A stretch of DNA of 64,000 bases from Tatumella morbirosei (GCF_000757425.2 NZ_JPKR02000001.1:185268-249267); one strand, 5' to 3'; counted from the first letter of the stretch, positions 34,032 to 44,248 are shown. Program-made: numbers and translations. The notes: generated by a model from the letters alone, not told the origin.

Positions 34032-35168
34032 ATGAGATTGAAATTTCTTTCTGTCAGTGCGGTATTTTTACTGACAGCCTGTGACCAGGGGGCTTCACAG
34101 CCAGCTTCTTCGGCACCACCCGAGGTTGGTACGATCACCCTGAAAAGTGAGCCAGTGACTTTATTTACCCGGTTACCGGGCCGGACAGATGCCGTGAAAA
34201 CCGCTGAAGTCAGACCCCAGGTCAGTGGTGTCATTCAAAAAATCCTGTTTACCGAAGGGGGCGAAGTTAAGCAGGGCCAGCCTTTGTATCAGATTGACCC
34301 GGCGACTTACCAGGCGGCTTATGATAAAGCCCTGGCTACCTGGCAAAATGATGAGATGCTTAGCAAACGTTATCAGCCGCTGGCCGCCGCCCATGCAGTC
34401 AGCCAGCAAACATATCAGGATGCTGTAGCCGCCGAACGTGAGGCGAAGGCTGATCTGGAAACGGCCCGTGTTAACCTGAATTACACTCAGGTCAGAGCAC
34501 CGTTCTCCGGCCATATCAGTCGTTCGTTGTATACCGAAGGTGCCCTGGTCACAAACGGCCAGACCGATTATCTGGCCACTATCCAACAACTCAATCCGAT
34601 TTACGTGGATGTGAGTGAATCCTCTGCCGATCTGCTGCGTCTGCGCCGTGCTCAGGCGGAAGGCAAACTGGAGAAAGTGGGAGATAACGAAGCGGCAGTT
34701 CGTCTGCAACTGGAAGATGGCAGCGAATATCCTCTGGAAGGCAAGCTGGCCTTCTCTGAAGTTAACGTCAATGAGGCCACCGGCACCGTCGTGCTGAGGG
34801 CTGTCTTCCCGAACCCACATGATGAGTTATTACCCGGTATGTTTGTGCATGCCAGCCTGCCACAGGCCATCCAGCAACAGGGGATTTTGGTGCCTCAGGA
34901 ATCCATCATGCATGATGACAAAGGGCTGCCTTATGTTTATCTGGTGCAGAAGGATGGCACCGTGGCTCAGCAGAGTGTGACTACCGGCGAGATGATTGGC
35001 GAGAAATGGCTGATCACTCAGGGGTTATCTGCCGGGCAGCAGGTGATTGTCAACGGGTTGCAGAGTGTACACGTCGGCGGCAAAGTCAAAACGGTGGCAG
35101 CGGATACCAATGACACTCCGGTGGCGGGCAAAGTCAATTTGTCGATGACTGATGCTGCGGCACAATAA
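34032..35168 (+). CDS. RND efflux periplasmic adaptor (AcrA/MexA type)
   Basis: 378 residues, a lipoprotein with lipobox LTAC (Cys17, AVFLLTACDQG). Domain order: lipoyl half (RPQVSGVIQKILFTEGGEVKQGQ), alpha-hairpin (about 95-165), second lipoyl half (VRAPFSGHISRSL), then beta-barrel and membrane-proximal domains. It bridges the inner-membrane pump and the outer-membrane channel encoded by the next two genes, ten bases downstream. Membership of the AcrA/MexA family is clear; the drug range is unknown. Confidence 0.92.
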   Translation: MRLKFLSVSAVFLLTACDQGASQPASSAPPEVGTITLKSEPVTLFTRLPGRTDAVKTAEVRPQVSGVIQKILFTEGGEVKQGQPLYQIDPATYQAAYDKALATWQNDEMLSKRYQPLAAAHAVSQQTYQDAVAAEREAKADLETARVNLNYTQVRAPFSGHISRSLYTEGALVTNGQTDYLATIQQLNPIYVDVSESSADLLRLRRAQAEGKLEKVGDNEAAVRLQLEDGSEYPLEGKLAFSEVNVNEATGTVVLRAVFPNPHDELLPGMFVHASLPQAIQQQGILVPQESIMHDDKGLPYVYLVQKDGTVAQQSVTTGEMIGEKWLITQGLSAGQQVIVNGLQSVHVGGKVKTVAADTNDTPVAGKVNLSMTDAAAQ

Positions 35169-35177
35169 GGAGGCCTG

Positions 35178-38100
35178 ATGTCTAAGTTCTTTATTGAACG
35201 GCCTGTCTTCGCCTGGGTCATTGCGATTATCGTCATGCTGGTGGGGGCGATTTCTACGCTCAATCTGCCGGTTAACCAGTATCCGAATATTGCTGCTCCG
35301 GCGATATCAGTATCGGTGACTTACCCGGGTGCCAGCGCCGAAACCACCCAGAACACTGTCGTTCAGGTTATTGAGCAGCAGCTAAACGGTCTGGATGGTT
35401 TACGTTATCTGGAATCGACGACCAGCAGTGATGGTAGCGCCCAGATTATCGCCACCTTTAATCAGGGAACCAATCCCGATATCGCTCAGGTGCAGGTACA
35501 GGACCGTGTGTCGCTGGCCGAATCGCAGTTACCAAGCAGTGTAACGGATCAGGGTATTCGTATCCGTAAGTATCAGAAAAACTACATGATGGTGGTTGGT
35601 CTGATTTCCAAAGACGGCAAGCTGAGTAATGGTGACCTGGCGGACCTGCTGGTGTCTAAACTGGAAGACCCGATTTCCCGGACCCCCGGGGTGGGTGACT
35701 TTATGGTGATGGGGGCCGAATATGCGATGCGTATCTGGCTGGACCCGGCCAAACTGTATAAATACAACCTGATTCCCAGCGATGTCAGCACCGCGATAGA
35801 CAACCAGAACGTACAGGTCTCTGCGGGACAGTTAGGAGGTTTACCGACCATTCCCGGCGCTAAAACTCAGGCTACCATTCTTGGTAAGTCCCGTTTTACT
35901 ACGGTGAATCAGTTCCGGAATGTGCTGCTGAAAGTCAATTCTGACGGTTCGCAAATCCGCCTGAAAGACGTGGCAAATGTGTCGTTAGGTCCGCAGGCCT
36001 ATACCATTAACGCCACACTGAATGGTATGCCTTCCGCCGGTATTGCGATTGAACTGGCGACCGGAGCTAATGAGCTGGATACCTCGAAAGCGGTACAACA
36101 AACGGTCGAGGGTCTGAAAAGTTCGCTGCCTGCGGGTGTCCAGGTGGTTTACCCGTACACCACCGCTCCGGTGGTGAGCGCCTCAATCAAAGATGTGGTA
36201 CACACGCTGATTGAAGCGATTGTGCTGGTCTTCTTCGTGATGTTGATCTTCCTGCAGAATCTGCGCGCTACCATGATTACTACTCTGGTGGTTCCGGTCG
36301 TACTGCTGGGAACTTTCGGTATCCTGGAAATCTTCGGCTACAGCATCAACACCCTGACGATGTTCGGTATGGTGCTGGCGATAGGTTTGCTGGTGGATGA
36401 TGCCATCGTGGTGGTGGAAAACGTTGAGAGGGTGATGCATGAAGAGCACCTGGATCCGAAGGCTGCCACCATAAAATCGATGCAACAGATCCAGGGGGCA
36501 CTGTTCGGGATTGCACTGGTTTTGTCGGCGGTATTATTACCGATGGCCTTTTTCTCCGGATCGACCGGGGTCATTTACCGCCAGTTCTCCGTAACTATCG
36601 TTTCGGCGATGGGTCTGTCGGTGCTGATGGCGCTGATTTTTACCCCGGCACTCTGTGCAACTATCCTGAAACCCACCGCGGCAGAAACCAAAACCCGTGG
36701 GTTGGCCGGCTGGTTCAACCGCAACTTTGAACGCGGGACTCTGCAGTACCGGCGTGGTGTGAACGGTATTTTGTCACGCCGTGGTCTGTTTATGCTGGTC
36801 TATCTGGTCATTGTCGGAGTGACTGGCTTCCTGTTTACCCGGGTACCCACCACCTTCCTGCCTAACGAGGACCAGGGGCTGATGATGGTGCAGATGACGC
36901 TGCCCGTCAACGCATCCGCACAACGGACTCAGCAGGTGATCAACGATCTGAACGCATATTTGCTCAAGGATGAAGGGGGTCTGGTCGGCAGTGTATTTGG
37001 GGTGAACGGCTTTAACTTTGCCGGTCGTGGTCAGAACAGTGGTATGGCCTTCGTATTGTTGAAAGACTGGAGCAAGCGCACTAAAGCCGGAGACAGTGTG
37101 TTCAATGTGGCCGCCAGGACGACCGCGCATTTCGCCAATTATAAAAATGCGAAGATTATCGCGATGGTTCCGCCTGCGGTACTGGAACTGGGTAATGCTA
37201 CCGGGTTCGACATGTACCTGCAGGATACCGGCGCGCACAGTCACCTGCAGATGATGGCTGCGGCGAATAAGCTGATTGAACTGGCGAACAAAGATCCACG
37301 CCTTGCAGGTGTTCGCCTTAACGGTATGGAAGATGAGCCACAGTACCAGTTAATCATCGATGATGAACGTGCCAGCGCGCTGGGGCTAAGTCTGACGGAT
37401 ATTAACAACACCATTTCCGTCGCCTGGGGCTCCAGCTATGTAGACCAGTTCATGTATCACGGACGGGTGAAAAAAGTCTATCTGATGGGGAAAGCGAGTT
37501 CCCGTGTCACGCCTGAAGATCTGAATAAGTGGTACTTCCGTAACAGTGCCGGCGATATGGTTCCGTGGTCTGCCTTCGGCAGTGGTAAATGGGTCAGTGG
37601 TTCTCCGCACTATGAACGGTTTAACGGTCTGCAGTCTGAAGAGATTCAGGGCTCTCCGGCACCCGGCTACAGTACGGGTGAGGCCATGAAAGCGATGGAG
37701 CAGATAGCGAAACAACTGCCGTCTGGTTTCCGTGTTCAGTGGTACGGCATCTCTTACGAGGAACAGGCTTCCGGTAACCAGACCTATGCGCTGTACGGGC
37801 TGTCTATCCTGGTGGTCTTCCTGTGCCTGGCAGCACTGTATGAGAGCTGGTCAATTCCGTTCTCGGTGATCCTGGTGGTCCCGTTAGGGGTACTGGGAAC
37901 CATTGCCGCCGTGTTAATTCGTGGGCTGAGTAATGACGTATTCTTCCAGGTAGGGTTGCTGACTACCATCGGGCTGGCGGCGAAAAACGCCATCCTGATT
38001 GTGGAATTTGCGAAAGAAGCTCATGAACGGGAAGGTAAGTCGTTTATTGAGGCCGCAAAAGATGCTGCTCAGATGCGTATCCGGCCAATTATCATGACTT

Positions 38101-38315
38101 CAATGGCCTTTATTCTTGGGGTATTCCCACTGACTATCTCCGATGGCGCCGGTGCCGGTAGCCAGCATTCGATCGGTACAGCGGTTGTCGGGGGGATGCT
38201 GACGGCAACTTTCCTGGCAATCTTCTTTGTGCCTATGTTCTATGTCGTGGTGTCGCAATTTTTCTCTGGCAGGAAGAACAAACACCCTGTTGAGGTGAGT
38301 AAACATGATGATTAA
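35178..38315 (+). CDS. RND multidrug efflux pump permease (AcrB/MexB type)
   Basis: 1045 residues, the normal size for hydrophobe/amphiphile efflux RND pumps. N-terminal FFIERPVFAWVIAI, proton-relay Asp407-Asp408 in GLLVDDAIVVVENVER, and repeat symmetry with AAKNAILIVEFAKE in the second half. It exports drugs or other amphiphiles using the proton gradient. The stop codon overlaps the outer-membrane channel gene by 11 bases. Confidence 0.93.
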   Translation: MSKFFIERPVFAWVIAIIVMLVGAISTLNLPVNQYPNIAAPAISVSVTYPGASAETTQNTVVQVIEQQLNGLDGLRYLESTTSSDGSAQIIATFNQGTNPDIAQVQVQDRVSLAESQLPSSVTDQGIRIRKYQKNYMMVVGLISKDGKLSNGDLADLLVSKLEDPISRTPGVGDFMVMGAEYAMRIWLDPAKLYKYNLIPSDVSTAIDNQNVQVSAGQLGGLPTIPGAKTQATILGKSRFTTVNQFRNVLLKVNSDGSQIRLKDVANVSLGPQAYTINATLNGMPSAGIAIELATGANELDTSKAVQQTVEGLKSSLPAGVQVVYPYTTAPVVSASIKDVVHTLIEAIVLVFFVMLIFLQNLRATMITTLVVPVVLLGTFGILEIFGYSINTLTMFGMVLAIGLLVDDAIVVVENVERVMHEEHLDPKAATIKSMQQIQGALFGIALVLSAVLLPMAFFSGSTGVIYRQFSVTIVSAMGLSVLMALIFTPALCATILKPTAAETKTRGLAGWFNRNFERGTLQYRRGVNGILSRRGLFMLVYLVIVGVTGFLFTRVPTTFLPNEDQGLMMVQMTLPVNASAQRTQQVINDLNAYLLKDEGGLVGSVFGVNGFNFAGRGQNSGMAFVLLKDWSKRTKAGDSVFNVAARTTAHFANYKNAKIIAMVPPAVLELGNATGFDMYLQDTGAHSHLQMMAAANKLIELANKDPRLAGVRLNGMEDEPQYQLIIDDERASALGLSLTDINNTISVAWGSSYVDQFMYHGRVKKVYLMGKASSRVTPEDLNKWYFRNSAGDMVPWSAFGSGKWVSGSPHYERFNGLQSEEIQGSPAPGYSTGEAMKAMEQIAKQLPSGFRVQWYGISYEEQASGNQTYALYGLSILVVFLCLAALYESWSIPFSVILVVPLGVLGTIAAVLIRGLSNDVFFQVGLLTTIGLAAKNAILIVEFAKEAHEREGKSFIEAAKDAAQMRIRPIIMTSMAFILGVFPLTISDGAGAGSQHSIGTAVVGGMLTATFLAIFFVPMFYVVVSQFFSGRKNKHPVEVSKHDD

Positions 38316-39720
38316 ACCTCTCTCATGGAAGCTGCTGCCGATGGTAGCCGCCCTGGGGCTGGCGGGTTGCTCTTTGCAGCCCGATTATAAACGTCCGGCC
38401 ATGCCGGTAGATGCCACTTACAACATGGCAACGCCGGTAGGTAATGTGGCCGATTTGTCCTGGCAGCAATTCTTTACTGATCCGAAGTTGCAGAACCTGA
38501 TTCAGCTGGCGCTGGATAACAATCGTGATCTGCGGGTAGCGGCGCTGAATGTGGAGGAGGCACGCAATGAGGTCACCATCAACCGCGCTGCGTTAATGCC
38601 AACTATTACCGCCAACGCTTCCTCTACCACCGAACACCTGCCGGCCGGCCTGTACAGCACTAAGAGTACCGGTGCGGTCACAGACCATGAACTGAATGCA
38701 GGACTGGGGGTCTCTTCCTGGGAGCTGGACTTCTTCGGCCGTTTACGCAGCCTGAAAGATGAAGCACAGGAAACTTATCTTTCGACAGCCGCCACTGAGC
38801 AGGCCACCCGTATTTCGTTGATTGCGGAAGTGGCGACCTCATGGCTGACACTTTGTTCAGATAACGATTTATTGCATCTGGCACAGGAAACCGTGCAGAG
38901 TCAGCAAGACTCGTACCGTCTGACCAAAATGAGTTATGACGGCGGGGTCAGCAGTGATCAGGATCTGGCCGAAGCTGAAATGACACTGCGAAGTGCTCAG
39001 GCAGATGTCGCGAATTATACCCGCCAGGTGCGTCAGGATGTGGATGCCCTGCGGTTGTTGGTGGGTACTGACCTGCCTCCAACGCTTTTGGCAGGGGCGA
39101 CACTGAACAACCACTGGAACTTCCCGCCGACGCCAGCCGGACTGCCTTCTGATTTGCTGACCCGTCGCCCGGATATTATTGCGGCAGAACATACCCTGAA
39201 AGCGGCCAATGCCAATATTGGTGCGGCCAGGGCAGCGTTCTTCCCAAGTATCAGCCTGACCGCCAGCGGCGGATCGACCAGTGGTTCATTAAGCCATCTT
39301 CTGGGGGGCGGTACCGGTGCCTGGGAATTCCTGCCAACCATCAGCCTGCCCATCTTTGACGGTGGTGTGAACCAGGCGAACCTGAATATCGCCAATCTGG
39401 AAAAACGGGTGGATATCGCGAACTACGAGAAAACCATCCAGACTGCGTTCCAGGAAGTTAACGACCAGCTGGCAGGTCAGGATACCTGGGCAAGCCAGTT
39501 ACAGGCCGTGACTCAGGAAGCGGATGCCGGAGAGCGTGATTACCGTTATTCACAGCTACGCTACCGGGAAGGGATTGATGATTATCTGGCCGTGCTGGTG
39601 GCTCAGCGTTCCTGGTATACTGCTGAGCAGTCACAGATTGCGGCACACCTGGGCATGCTGACTCAGAAAATTACCCTGTATAAAGTACTGGGTGGTGGCT
39701 GGACCCAAACCCGCCAGTGA
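38305..39720 (+). CDS. RND efflux outer-membrane channel lipoprotein (OprM/NodT family)
   Basis: 471 residues, lipoprotein signal with lipobox LAGC. Two outer-membrane efflux repeats: SWQQFFTDPKLQNLI and WELDFFGRLRSLKDEA in the first, PSISLTASGGSTSG and SLPIFDGG in the second. The start ATG lies inside the pump gene behind GAGGTGAG. Having its own OprM-type channel means this system does not rely on TolC. Terminator follows at 39765-39812. Confidence 0.92.
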   Translation: MMIKPLSWKLLPMVAALGLAGCSLQPDYKRPAMPVDATYNMATPVGNVADLSWQQFFTDPKLQNLIQLALDNNRDLRVAALNVEEARNEVTINRAALMPTITANASSTTEHLPAGLYSTKSTGAVTDHELNAGLGVSSWELDFFGRLRSLKDEAQETYLSTAATEQATRISLIAEVATSWLTLCSDNDLLHLAQETVQSQQDSYRLTKMSYDGGVSSDQDLAEAEMTLRSAQADVANYTRQVRQDVDALRLLVGTDLPPTLLAGATLNNHWNFPPTPAGLPSDLLTRRPDIIAAEHTLKAANANIGAARAAFFPSISLTASGGSTSGSLSHLLGGGTGAWEFLPTISLPIFDGGVNQANLNIANLEKRVDIANYEKTIQTAFQEVNDQLAGQDTWASQLQAVTQEADAGERDYRYSQLRYREGIDDYLAVLVAQRSWYTAEQSQIAAHLGMLTQKITLYKVLGGGWTQTRQ

Positions 39721-39764
39721 CCGGAGAGCGGGGCTTAGCGCTTAGCGCCCCGTACTGCACTCTT

Positions 39765-39812
39765 AAGGCCTGACCAAAAGGACTGTTCCTTGCCGTCAGG
39801 CCTTTTATTTTT
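39765..39812 (+). terminator. Intrinsic terminator of the RND operon
   Basis: AAGGCCTGAC (39765-39774) pairs with GTCAGGCCTT (39795-39804), followed by TTATTTTTT. A smaller GC hairpin (CGGGGC/GCCCCG) lies just before it, near 39729-39752. Confidence 0.88.
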
Positions 39813-39895
39813 TACCCGTTGGTTTTTTCACCATTCCCTGAGGTTAATTTTTGTCACCCGGACAACAGGGGATTATCCGGGGCAGGGTGCCCGGG

Positions 39896-41134
39896 TTATT
39901 TGGCCCGTTTTTCTATCGCACAGCAGACAGCAAATGAACCGCCCACGGCCAGTACGACCGGGATGACCAGCGAGCTGTCCATGCGGGTGAATTCTGCGGC
40001 CAGTAGCACCGTAGTTAATGGCATCTGCATCGAGGATGCCAGAAACGCGGCAGCACCGATCAGCGCTATCGACCCTTGATCAGCCGCTGGCAGAAATCCG
40101 GAACACAGACTAAACAGTATACTGGCCAGCAAGGCACCCACCGTAAAACCCGGAGTCAGCACCCCACCTTCGGCGCCGGCACGTAACACTCCCCAGACCA
40201 GCACCAGTTTAAACAGCAGCAGCAACACTGGCAGCATCCCCTGTAAATCACCGTGCAGGGCCAGCTGAGTCGGACCTTTACCGTTGCCCGGTAATTGCGG
40301 AAACCATACGGAGAGCAGGCCGGTCAGGCCGAAGCTGACCAGACACAGCACTGGCATCTGCCAGTTAGTTTTAATACCTTTGCGGGCATGAGCGGTATAG
40401 CGACGAAACAGATGTGCGGCATAACCAAAAATCGGCGAAGTCACGATGGCCCAGACAATCAGCGTGGTATCGGCAGTGGGCGCAGAAAAGTGATATTGGG
40501 AGCCAGTTCCCAGACCAAAGCTGGCGACCAGTGCCGCAACCGATGAGGTCACCATCGCAGGCAGCACGTAGTTCCAGCGAAATGAGATCAGCAGGACTTC
40601 CAAAGTAAAAATCGCCCCGGCCAGCGGCACGTTATACACGGCGGCCAGACCAGCCCCGGCCCCGCAGGCGATAAGCACTTTGCTCTGTCCGGCATCCAGC
40701 TTCAGTCCCCGGGTGAGCGAAGTGGCCCCCAGAGCGCCGATTTCGCGCGGGGCGACTTCACGGCCCAACGGAGACCCCAGGGCGACAGTGATAATCTGCA
40801 ACAGGGCATGGATAAAGGTGGTTATCAATGGCATTGGCCGGCTGACATCTTTTACTGCCGCATCCACAGACACCCGGGGTTTACCATAACGGGCCAGTAA
40901 CCACCAGCCAATCCCTGCGATCAGCCCGCCACAGAGAAGTGCAATGACCCGGCGTTGGGGGCTGGCGTCACTGACACCCTGTAAAAAACTTTCGGCACTG
41001 ATAATCGTGTCCGGACTGTAACCAAAGGCCAGATGCTGAATGACATGTAATAACATTGCCAGCAGCATTCCCCCCACACCGGAAATGATCCCTGTCAGTA
41101 CGACAGCTCCGGCGAATTTAACAGACTTTGTCAT
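39896..41134 (-). CDS. CLC-family chloride channel/antiporter, atypical selectivity motifs
   Basis: 412 residues with the CLC fold: about a dozen helices, GSPLGREVAPRE in place of the usual GREGP gate (the gating Glu is kept), GAGLAAVYNVPLAGAIFTLEV, and GGVLTPGFTVGA. The canonical GSGIPE chloride-selectivity loop is not visible; at its expected place is PRVSVDAAVKD. This marks a divergent CLC subgroup, so whether it carries chloride, and whether as channel or proton antiporter, is open. Single gene on the minus strand. Confidence 0.85.
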   Translation of the reverse strand: MTKSVKFAGAVVLTGIISGVGGMLLAMLLHVIQHLAFGYSPDTIISAESFLQGVSDASPQRRVIALLCGGLIAGIGWWLLARYGKPRVSVDAAVKDVSRPMPLITTFIHALLQIITVALGSPLGREVAPREIGALGATSLTRGLKLDAGQSKVLIACGAGAGLAAVYNVPLAGAIFTLEVLLISFRWNYVLPAMVTSSVAALVASFGLGTGSQYHFSAPTADTTLIVWAIVTSPIFGYAAHLFRRYTAHARKGIKTNWQMPVLCLVSFGLTGLLSVWFPQLPGNGKGPTQLALHGDLQGMLPVLLLLFKLVLVWGVLRAGAEGGVLTPGFTVGALLASILFSLCSGFLPAADQGSIALIGAAAFLASSMQMPLTTVLLAAEFTRMDSSLVIPVVLAVGGSFAVCCAIEKRAK

Positions 41135-41671
41135 CCAGCCACCTTTTTATCCGGGGAAAATCATTGAGTGGACGGGATTATCGCAGCTTTAGCCTCAACC
41201 CGGAAACAACGACGTGGGTGAATCCCGGTAAAGTCTGAAAAAACAGTTATTGTTCTAATGCATTTCGGCTTCGGAATGATAAACAGCCCCTCAGAGAAAA
41301 CTGACTGAAATCACAGCTCACTGAGTGAACCGGTCATACAGAAAAATCTGTTTTTAGGGCAATTAACGGCAAAAATTTTGAACTGAAAGAGCGGCGGTTG
41401 GCTACAGAAGTGACAAGTGTTTCGCCCTGTTCTGCTGCTGTTTTTTACAATTATCAGCACAAATGTTAGGGATAAAGTAAAAAAACAGTAATTCTGCGTA
41501 AGTACTCACTTTTCCAGTTCCCTCTGTTCGCTAAAAAACCTACCATGAATTGCTGGCCAATATAGTTGCTGACCTAAATTGTTACATTATGGTTCCTGAA
41601 TTATTTATCCGCCAGTTTGTCTGAGTTACCGGACATAGCTCGATGTCTGCTTATGAATTGGTGGTAGTGGT
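41135..41671. other. Gap between the CLC gene and lpxP
   Basis: 537 bases, AT-rich toward lpxP. It must contain the divergent promoters, but none was identified with confidence and no small gene was seen. Confidence 0.55.
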
Positions 41672-42592
41672 ATGAAAAAGAGTAAAGGGTTCAGGTTCAG
41701 CTTTTTGAATCCAAAGTATTTAATGTTGTGGCTGGGCATTGGCTTTCTGTGGTGTCTGGTGAAGCTCCCTTATCCGTTGCTGCTGGCTCTCGGCAAACGG
41801 CTGGGTTCCTGGTCGCAGCCTTTTCTTAAACGGCGAAAATCTATCGCCAGCCAGAATATCCGGTTGTGCTTTCCCGGCATGAGTCAGCAGGATCAGGATA
41901 TTTTTCTGCAACGAAATTTTGAGTCTCTCGGTCTCGGACTGATCGAAACCGGCATGGCGTGGTTTTGGTCCGACAAACGGATCCGCAAATGGTTTGATGT
42001 CGAAGGCCTGCAAAATCTGCGTGATGCCCAGTCCGGGCGGCGGGGTGTGATGTGTGTGGGTGTTCACTTTATGTCGCTGGAACTCGGCGGCAGGGTGATG
42101 GGGATTTGTCAGCCCATGATGGCCACCTACCGTCCGCACAATAATCCGCTGATGGAGTGGGTACAGACCCGTGGCCGGTTACGTTCCAATAAAGAGATGA
42201 TTGACCGCCGTGATTTGCGTGGCATGGTCGGAAAATTAAAACAGGGCGAAGCTGTCTGGTTTGCCCCTGATCAGGATTATGGCAGTAAAGGCAGTTCATT
42301 CGTCCCGTTCTTCGGGGTGAATAATGTGGCGACGACCAACGGGACTTATGTGCTGTCACGACTGTCACATGCCGCGCTGCTGACCATTACCCTGGTGCGT
42401 AAACCGGATGGTAAAGGCTATAAGTTGCACATCGAAGCACCATTGCAGGATTTTCCATCCAGCGAAATGATGGCAGCGGCTTATATGAACCGGGTGATCG
42501 AGAAAGAGATCATGCGTGCCCCTGAGCAGTACATGTGGGTCCACCGGCGGTTTAAAACCCGACCGCTGGGTGAAGCCTCTCTGTATGTCTAA
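41672..42592 (+). CDS. lpxP: Kdo2-lipid IVA acyltransferase, LpxP type
   Basis: 306 residues, closely following E. coli LpxP rather than LpxL: RGVMCVGVHFMSLELGGRVM, QPMMATYRPHNNPLMEWVQT, and the C-terminal HRRFKTRPLGEASLY. Catalytic H-x4-E is His132 and Glu137. An N-terminal membrane anchor is visible at about residues 17-40. LpxP adds palmitoleate to Kdo2-lipid IVA at low temperature in E. coli. Here it has a long upstream gap, so separate (possibly cold or PhoP) control is plausible but not shown. Confidence 0.88.
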   Translation: MKKSKGFRFSFLNPKYLMLWLGIGFLWCLVKLPYPLLLALGKRLGSWSQPFLKRRKSIASQNIRLCFPGMSQQDQDIFLQRNFESLGLGLIETGMAWFWSDKRIRKWFDVEGLQNLRDAQSGRRGVMCVGVHFMSLELGGRVMGICQPMMATYRPHNNPLMEWVQTRGRLRSNKEMIDRRDLRGMVGKLKQGEAVWFAPDQDYGSKGSSFVPFFGVNNVATTNGTYVLSRLSHAALLTITLVRKPDGKGYKLHIEAPLQDFPSSEMMAAAYMNRVIEKEIMRAPEQYMWVHRRFKTRPLGEASLYV

Positions 42593-42599
42593 TCTTCCT

Positions 42600-42620
42600 C
42601 CGGCAGAGCCTTTCTGCCGG
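42600..42620. terminator. Hairpin between lpxP and the convergent AraC gene
   Basis: CCGGCAGA (42600-42607) and TCTGCCGG (42613-42620) form an 8-bp stem nine bases after the lpxP stop. The T-tract is poor. Confidence 0.5.
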
Positions 42621-42628
42621 AATCTGCT

Positions 42629-43411
42629 TTATCGCTCTGACTGGCGGCCGGATATTGATTCTGTGACCGCCAGTTGTCTCATATAGCGCCCCGGTGGTGC
42701 CCCCAGCAAGCGGCTAAACATGGTCGAAAAGCTGTTGGCTGACTGATATCCCAGCTCTGTTGCTACCCTGTGCAGGGGTTGTCCCTGGCTCAGCCTGTCT
42801 ACCGCCGTAATGACCCGCAAATGATCGCGCCAGCGGGTAAATGTCATGCCGGTTTCAGAACGAAATAGCCGTGCCAGTGTCCGGCTACTGCAACCATGTT
42901 GCTCCGCCAGTTCCGACAGGGTTTGCTCATTCCCCGGGTTCTGCTTCAGATGCCAGGTGACTTGTTGTAACCGCCGGTCCTGCCCCTGGGGAATAAACAG
43001 GGTCAGGGTCTCCGGAGCATGGGTGACCTGATGCAGTATCAGTTGCCAGACAAGGCTGGTATCACTGCTGTCACGTCCCGGGCGACGAAACGTCAGGGCT
43101 TCCAGTAACAGTTCCCGCAGCAAGCTGGAAACATTCAGTGTCTTACAGCCTGCGGGCAGGCCGCCTGCCAGCGACTCTGGCAACATCAACTGAATCACCT
43201 GTGAAGATTCGCTGTACGAGGCACGGTGAGGACATTGCGGAATGATCCAGATAGCCTGGCCCGGAGAGGCCAGCCACCAGCCTTCACGGGTCATAATGGT
43301 TGACGTTCCCTGTATGACAAAGGTCAACTGTCCTTCAGGATGCTGATGAAGGCTGAGAGAGGTGCCTGCAGGGTGAAACACTTCCCTGATTTCCGGCAAA
43401 GCTGGCAACAT
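42629..43411 (-). CDS. AraC-family transcriptional regulator
   Basis: 260 residues: cupin-like AraC binding domain (HQHPEGQLTFVIQGTS, about 22-90) and two helix-turn-helix motifs at the C-terminus (TLSELAEQHGCSSRTLARLF and LHRVATELGYQSANSFSTMF). It is divergent from the FMN reductase/XapX pair, 106 bases away, and probably controls it. The inducer is unknown. Confidence 0.87.
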   Translation of the reverse strand: MLPALPEIREVFHPAGTSLSLHQHPEGQLTFVIQGTSTIMTREGWWLASPGQAIWIIPQCPHRASYSESSQVIQLMLPESLAGGLPAGCKTLNVSSLLRELLLEALTFRRPGRDSSDTSLVWQLILHQVTHAPETLTLFIPQGQDRRLQQVTWHLKQNPGNEQTLSELAEQHGCSSRTLARLFRSETGMTFTRWRDHLRVITAVDRLSQGQPLHRVATELGYQSANSFSTMFSRLLGAPPGRYMRQLAVTESISGRQSER

Positions 43412-43517
43412 GGCTGTCTCGCGGCAAAATTTGTCCGATTCGCGAATGTTTTTATCACTTATTTCGTCATAATGCCAGTCACAGTGAACGGTGAAAAACC
43501 AACCGGGAGATTAAGCG

Positions 43518-44084
43518 ATGACAACGACCCCTTTACGAATTGCCGGATATGCCGGCAGCCTGCGCCAGGACTCTTTGAGTAAGATAGTGCTGAACGCTCT
43601 GTTCAGCATGCTACCTGCAGGCACCCAAACCGAAGCCCTCTGCATTGGTGATTTCCCTTTTTATAATCAGGATTTGGAAACAGCTGATGGCCCGGCGCAG
43701 GTCATCCGGGCTCGCCGTCAGGTGGCTGAAGCAGATGCATTGCTGATGGTCGTGCCAGAGTTCAATCATGGTATCCCGGGGGTATTGAAGAATGCCCTCG
43801 ACTGGTTATCCCGACCGGCTTTTCATAGCGTGATGGCCGGAAAACCGGTGTTCTTTGTCACTCTGTCGCAGGGGATGCTGGGTGGAGTGCGGGCACAGTA
43901 TCAGATGCGTGAAACTCTGGCGTCGATGCTGTGCCAGCTCTATCCGTTGCCGGAAGTCGCGATTACCTATGCCGGTCAAAAGGTGACGCAAGGACGACTG
44001 ACAGATGAGGCCACTTGTCTGCATCTGGATAAAATCCTGCAGCAGTTTCTGCGCCAGGTGAATGCCGCCCGAGGAGCGCAATGA
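43518..44084 (+). CDS. NADPH-dependent FMN/quinone reductase (ChrR-like)
   Basis: 188 residues with the flavodoxin-like fold: AGYAGSLRQDSLSKIVLNAL (FMN phosphate loop) and VPEFNHGIPGVLKNALDWLSR, the signature of NADPH-dependent FMN reductases and the chromate/quinone reductase ChrR. Likely a cytoplasmic quinone or nitro-compound reductase. Its stop overlaps the ATG of the XapX gene, and an AraC regulator is divergent. Confidence 0.88.
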   Translation: MTTTPLRIAGYAGSLRQDSLSKIVLNALFSMLPAGTQTEALCIGDFPFYNQDLETADGPAQVIRARRQVAEADALLMVVPEFNHGIPGVLKNALDWLSRPAFHSVMAGKPVFFVTLSQGMLGGVRAQYQMRETLASMLCQLYPLPEVAITYAGQKVTQGRLTDEATCLHLDKILQQFLRQVNAARGAQ

Positions 44085-44248
44085 TGCAGCTATTTTATGC
44101 ATTGATGGCGGGCTTGTCGGTCGGATTATTCTTCACCTGGCTGAAACTCCCCTTGCCGGCCCCTCCGACGATGACCGGGATTGTCGGGGCTTTTGGCGTA
44201 TTTGCTGGCAGCGTTATTTTCCGCACATTGAGCAGTTACTTTCATTGA
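44081..44248 (+). CDS. XapX domain small membrane protein
   Basis: 55 residues overlapping the reductase gene by four bases (ATGA). One or two hydrophobic helices around the diagnostic LPAPPTMTGIVGAFGVFAG block of the XapX family. A second ATG follows immediately at 44084. Members are short inner-membrane proteins of unknown function, often encoded beside AraC regulators and oxidoreductases or hydrolases, as here. Confidence 0.78.
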   Translation: MMQLFYALMAGLSVGLFFTWLKLPLPAPPTMTGIVGAFGVFAGSVIFRTLSSYFH

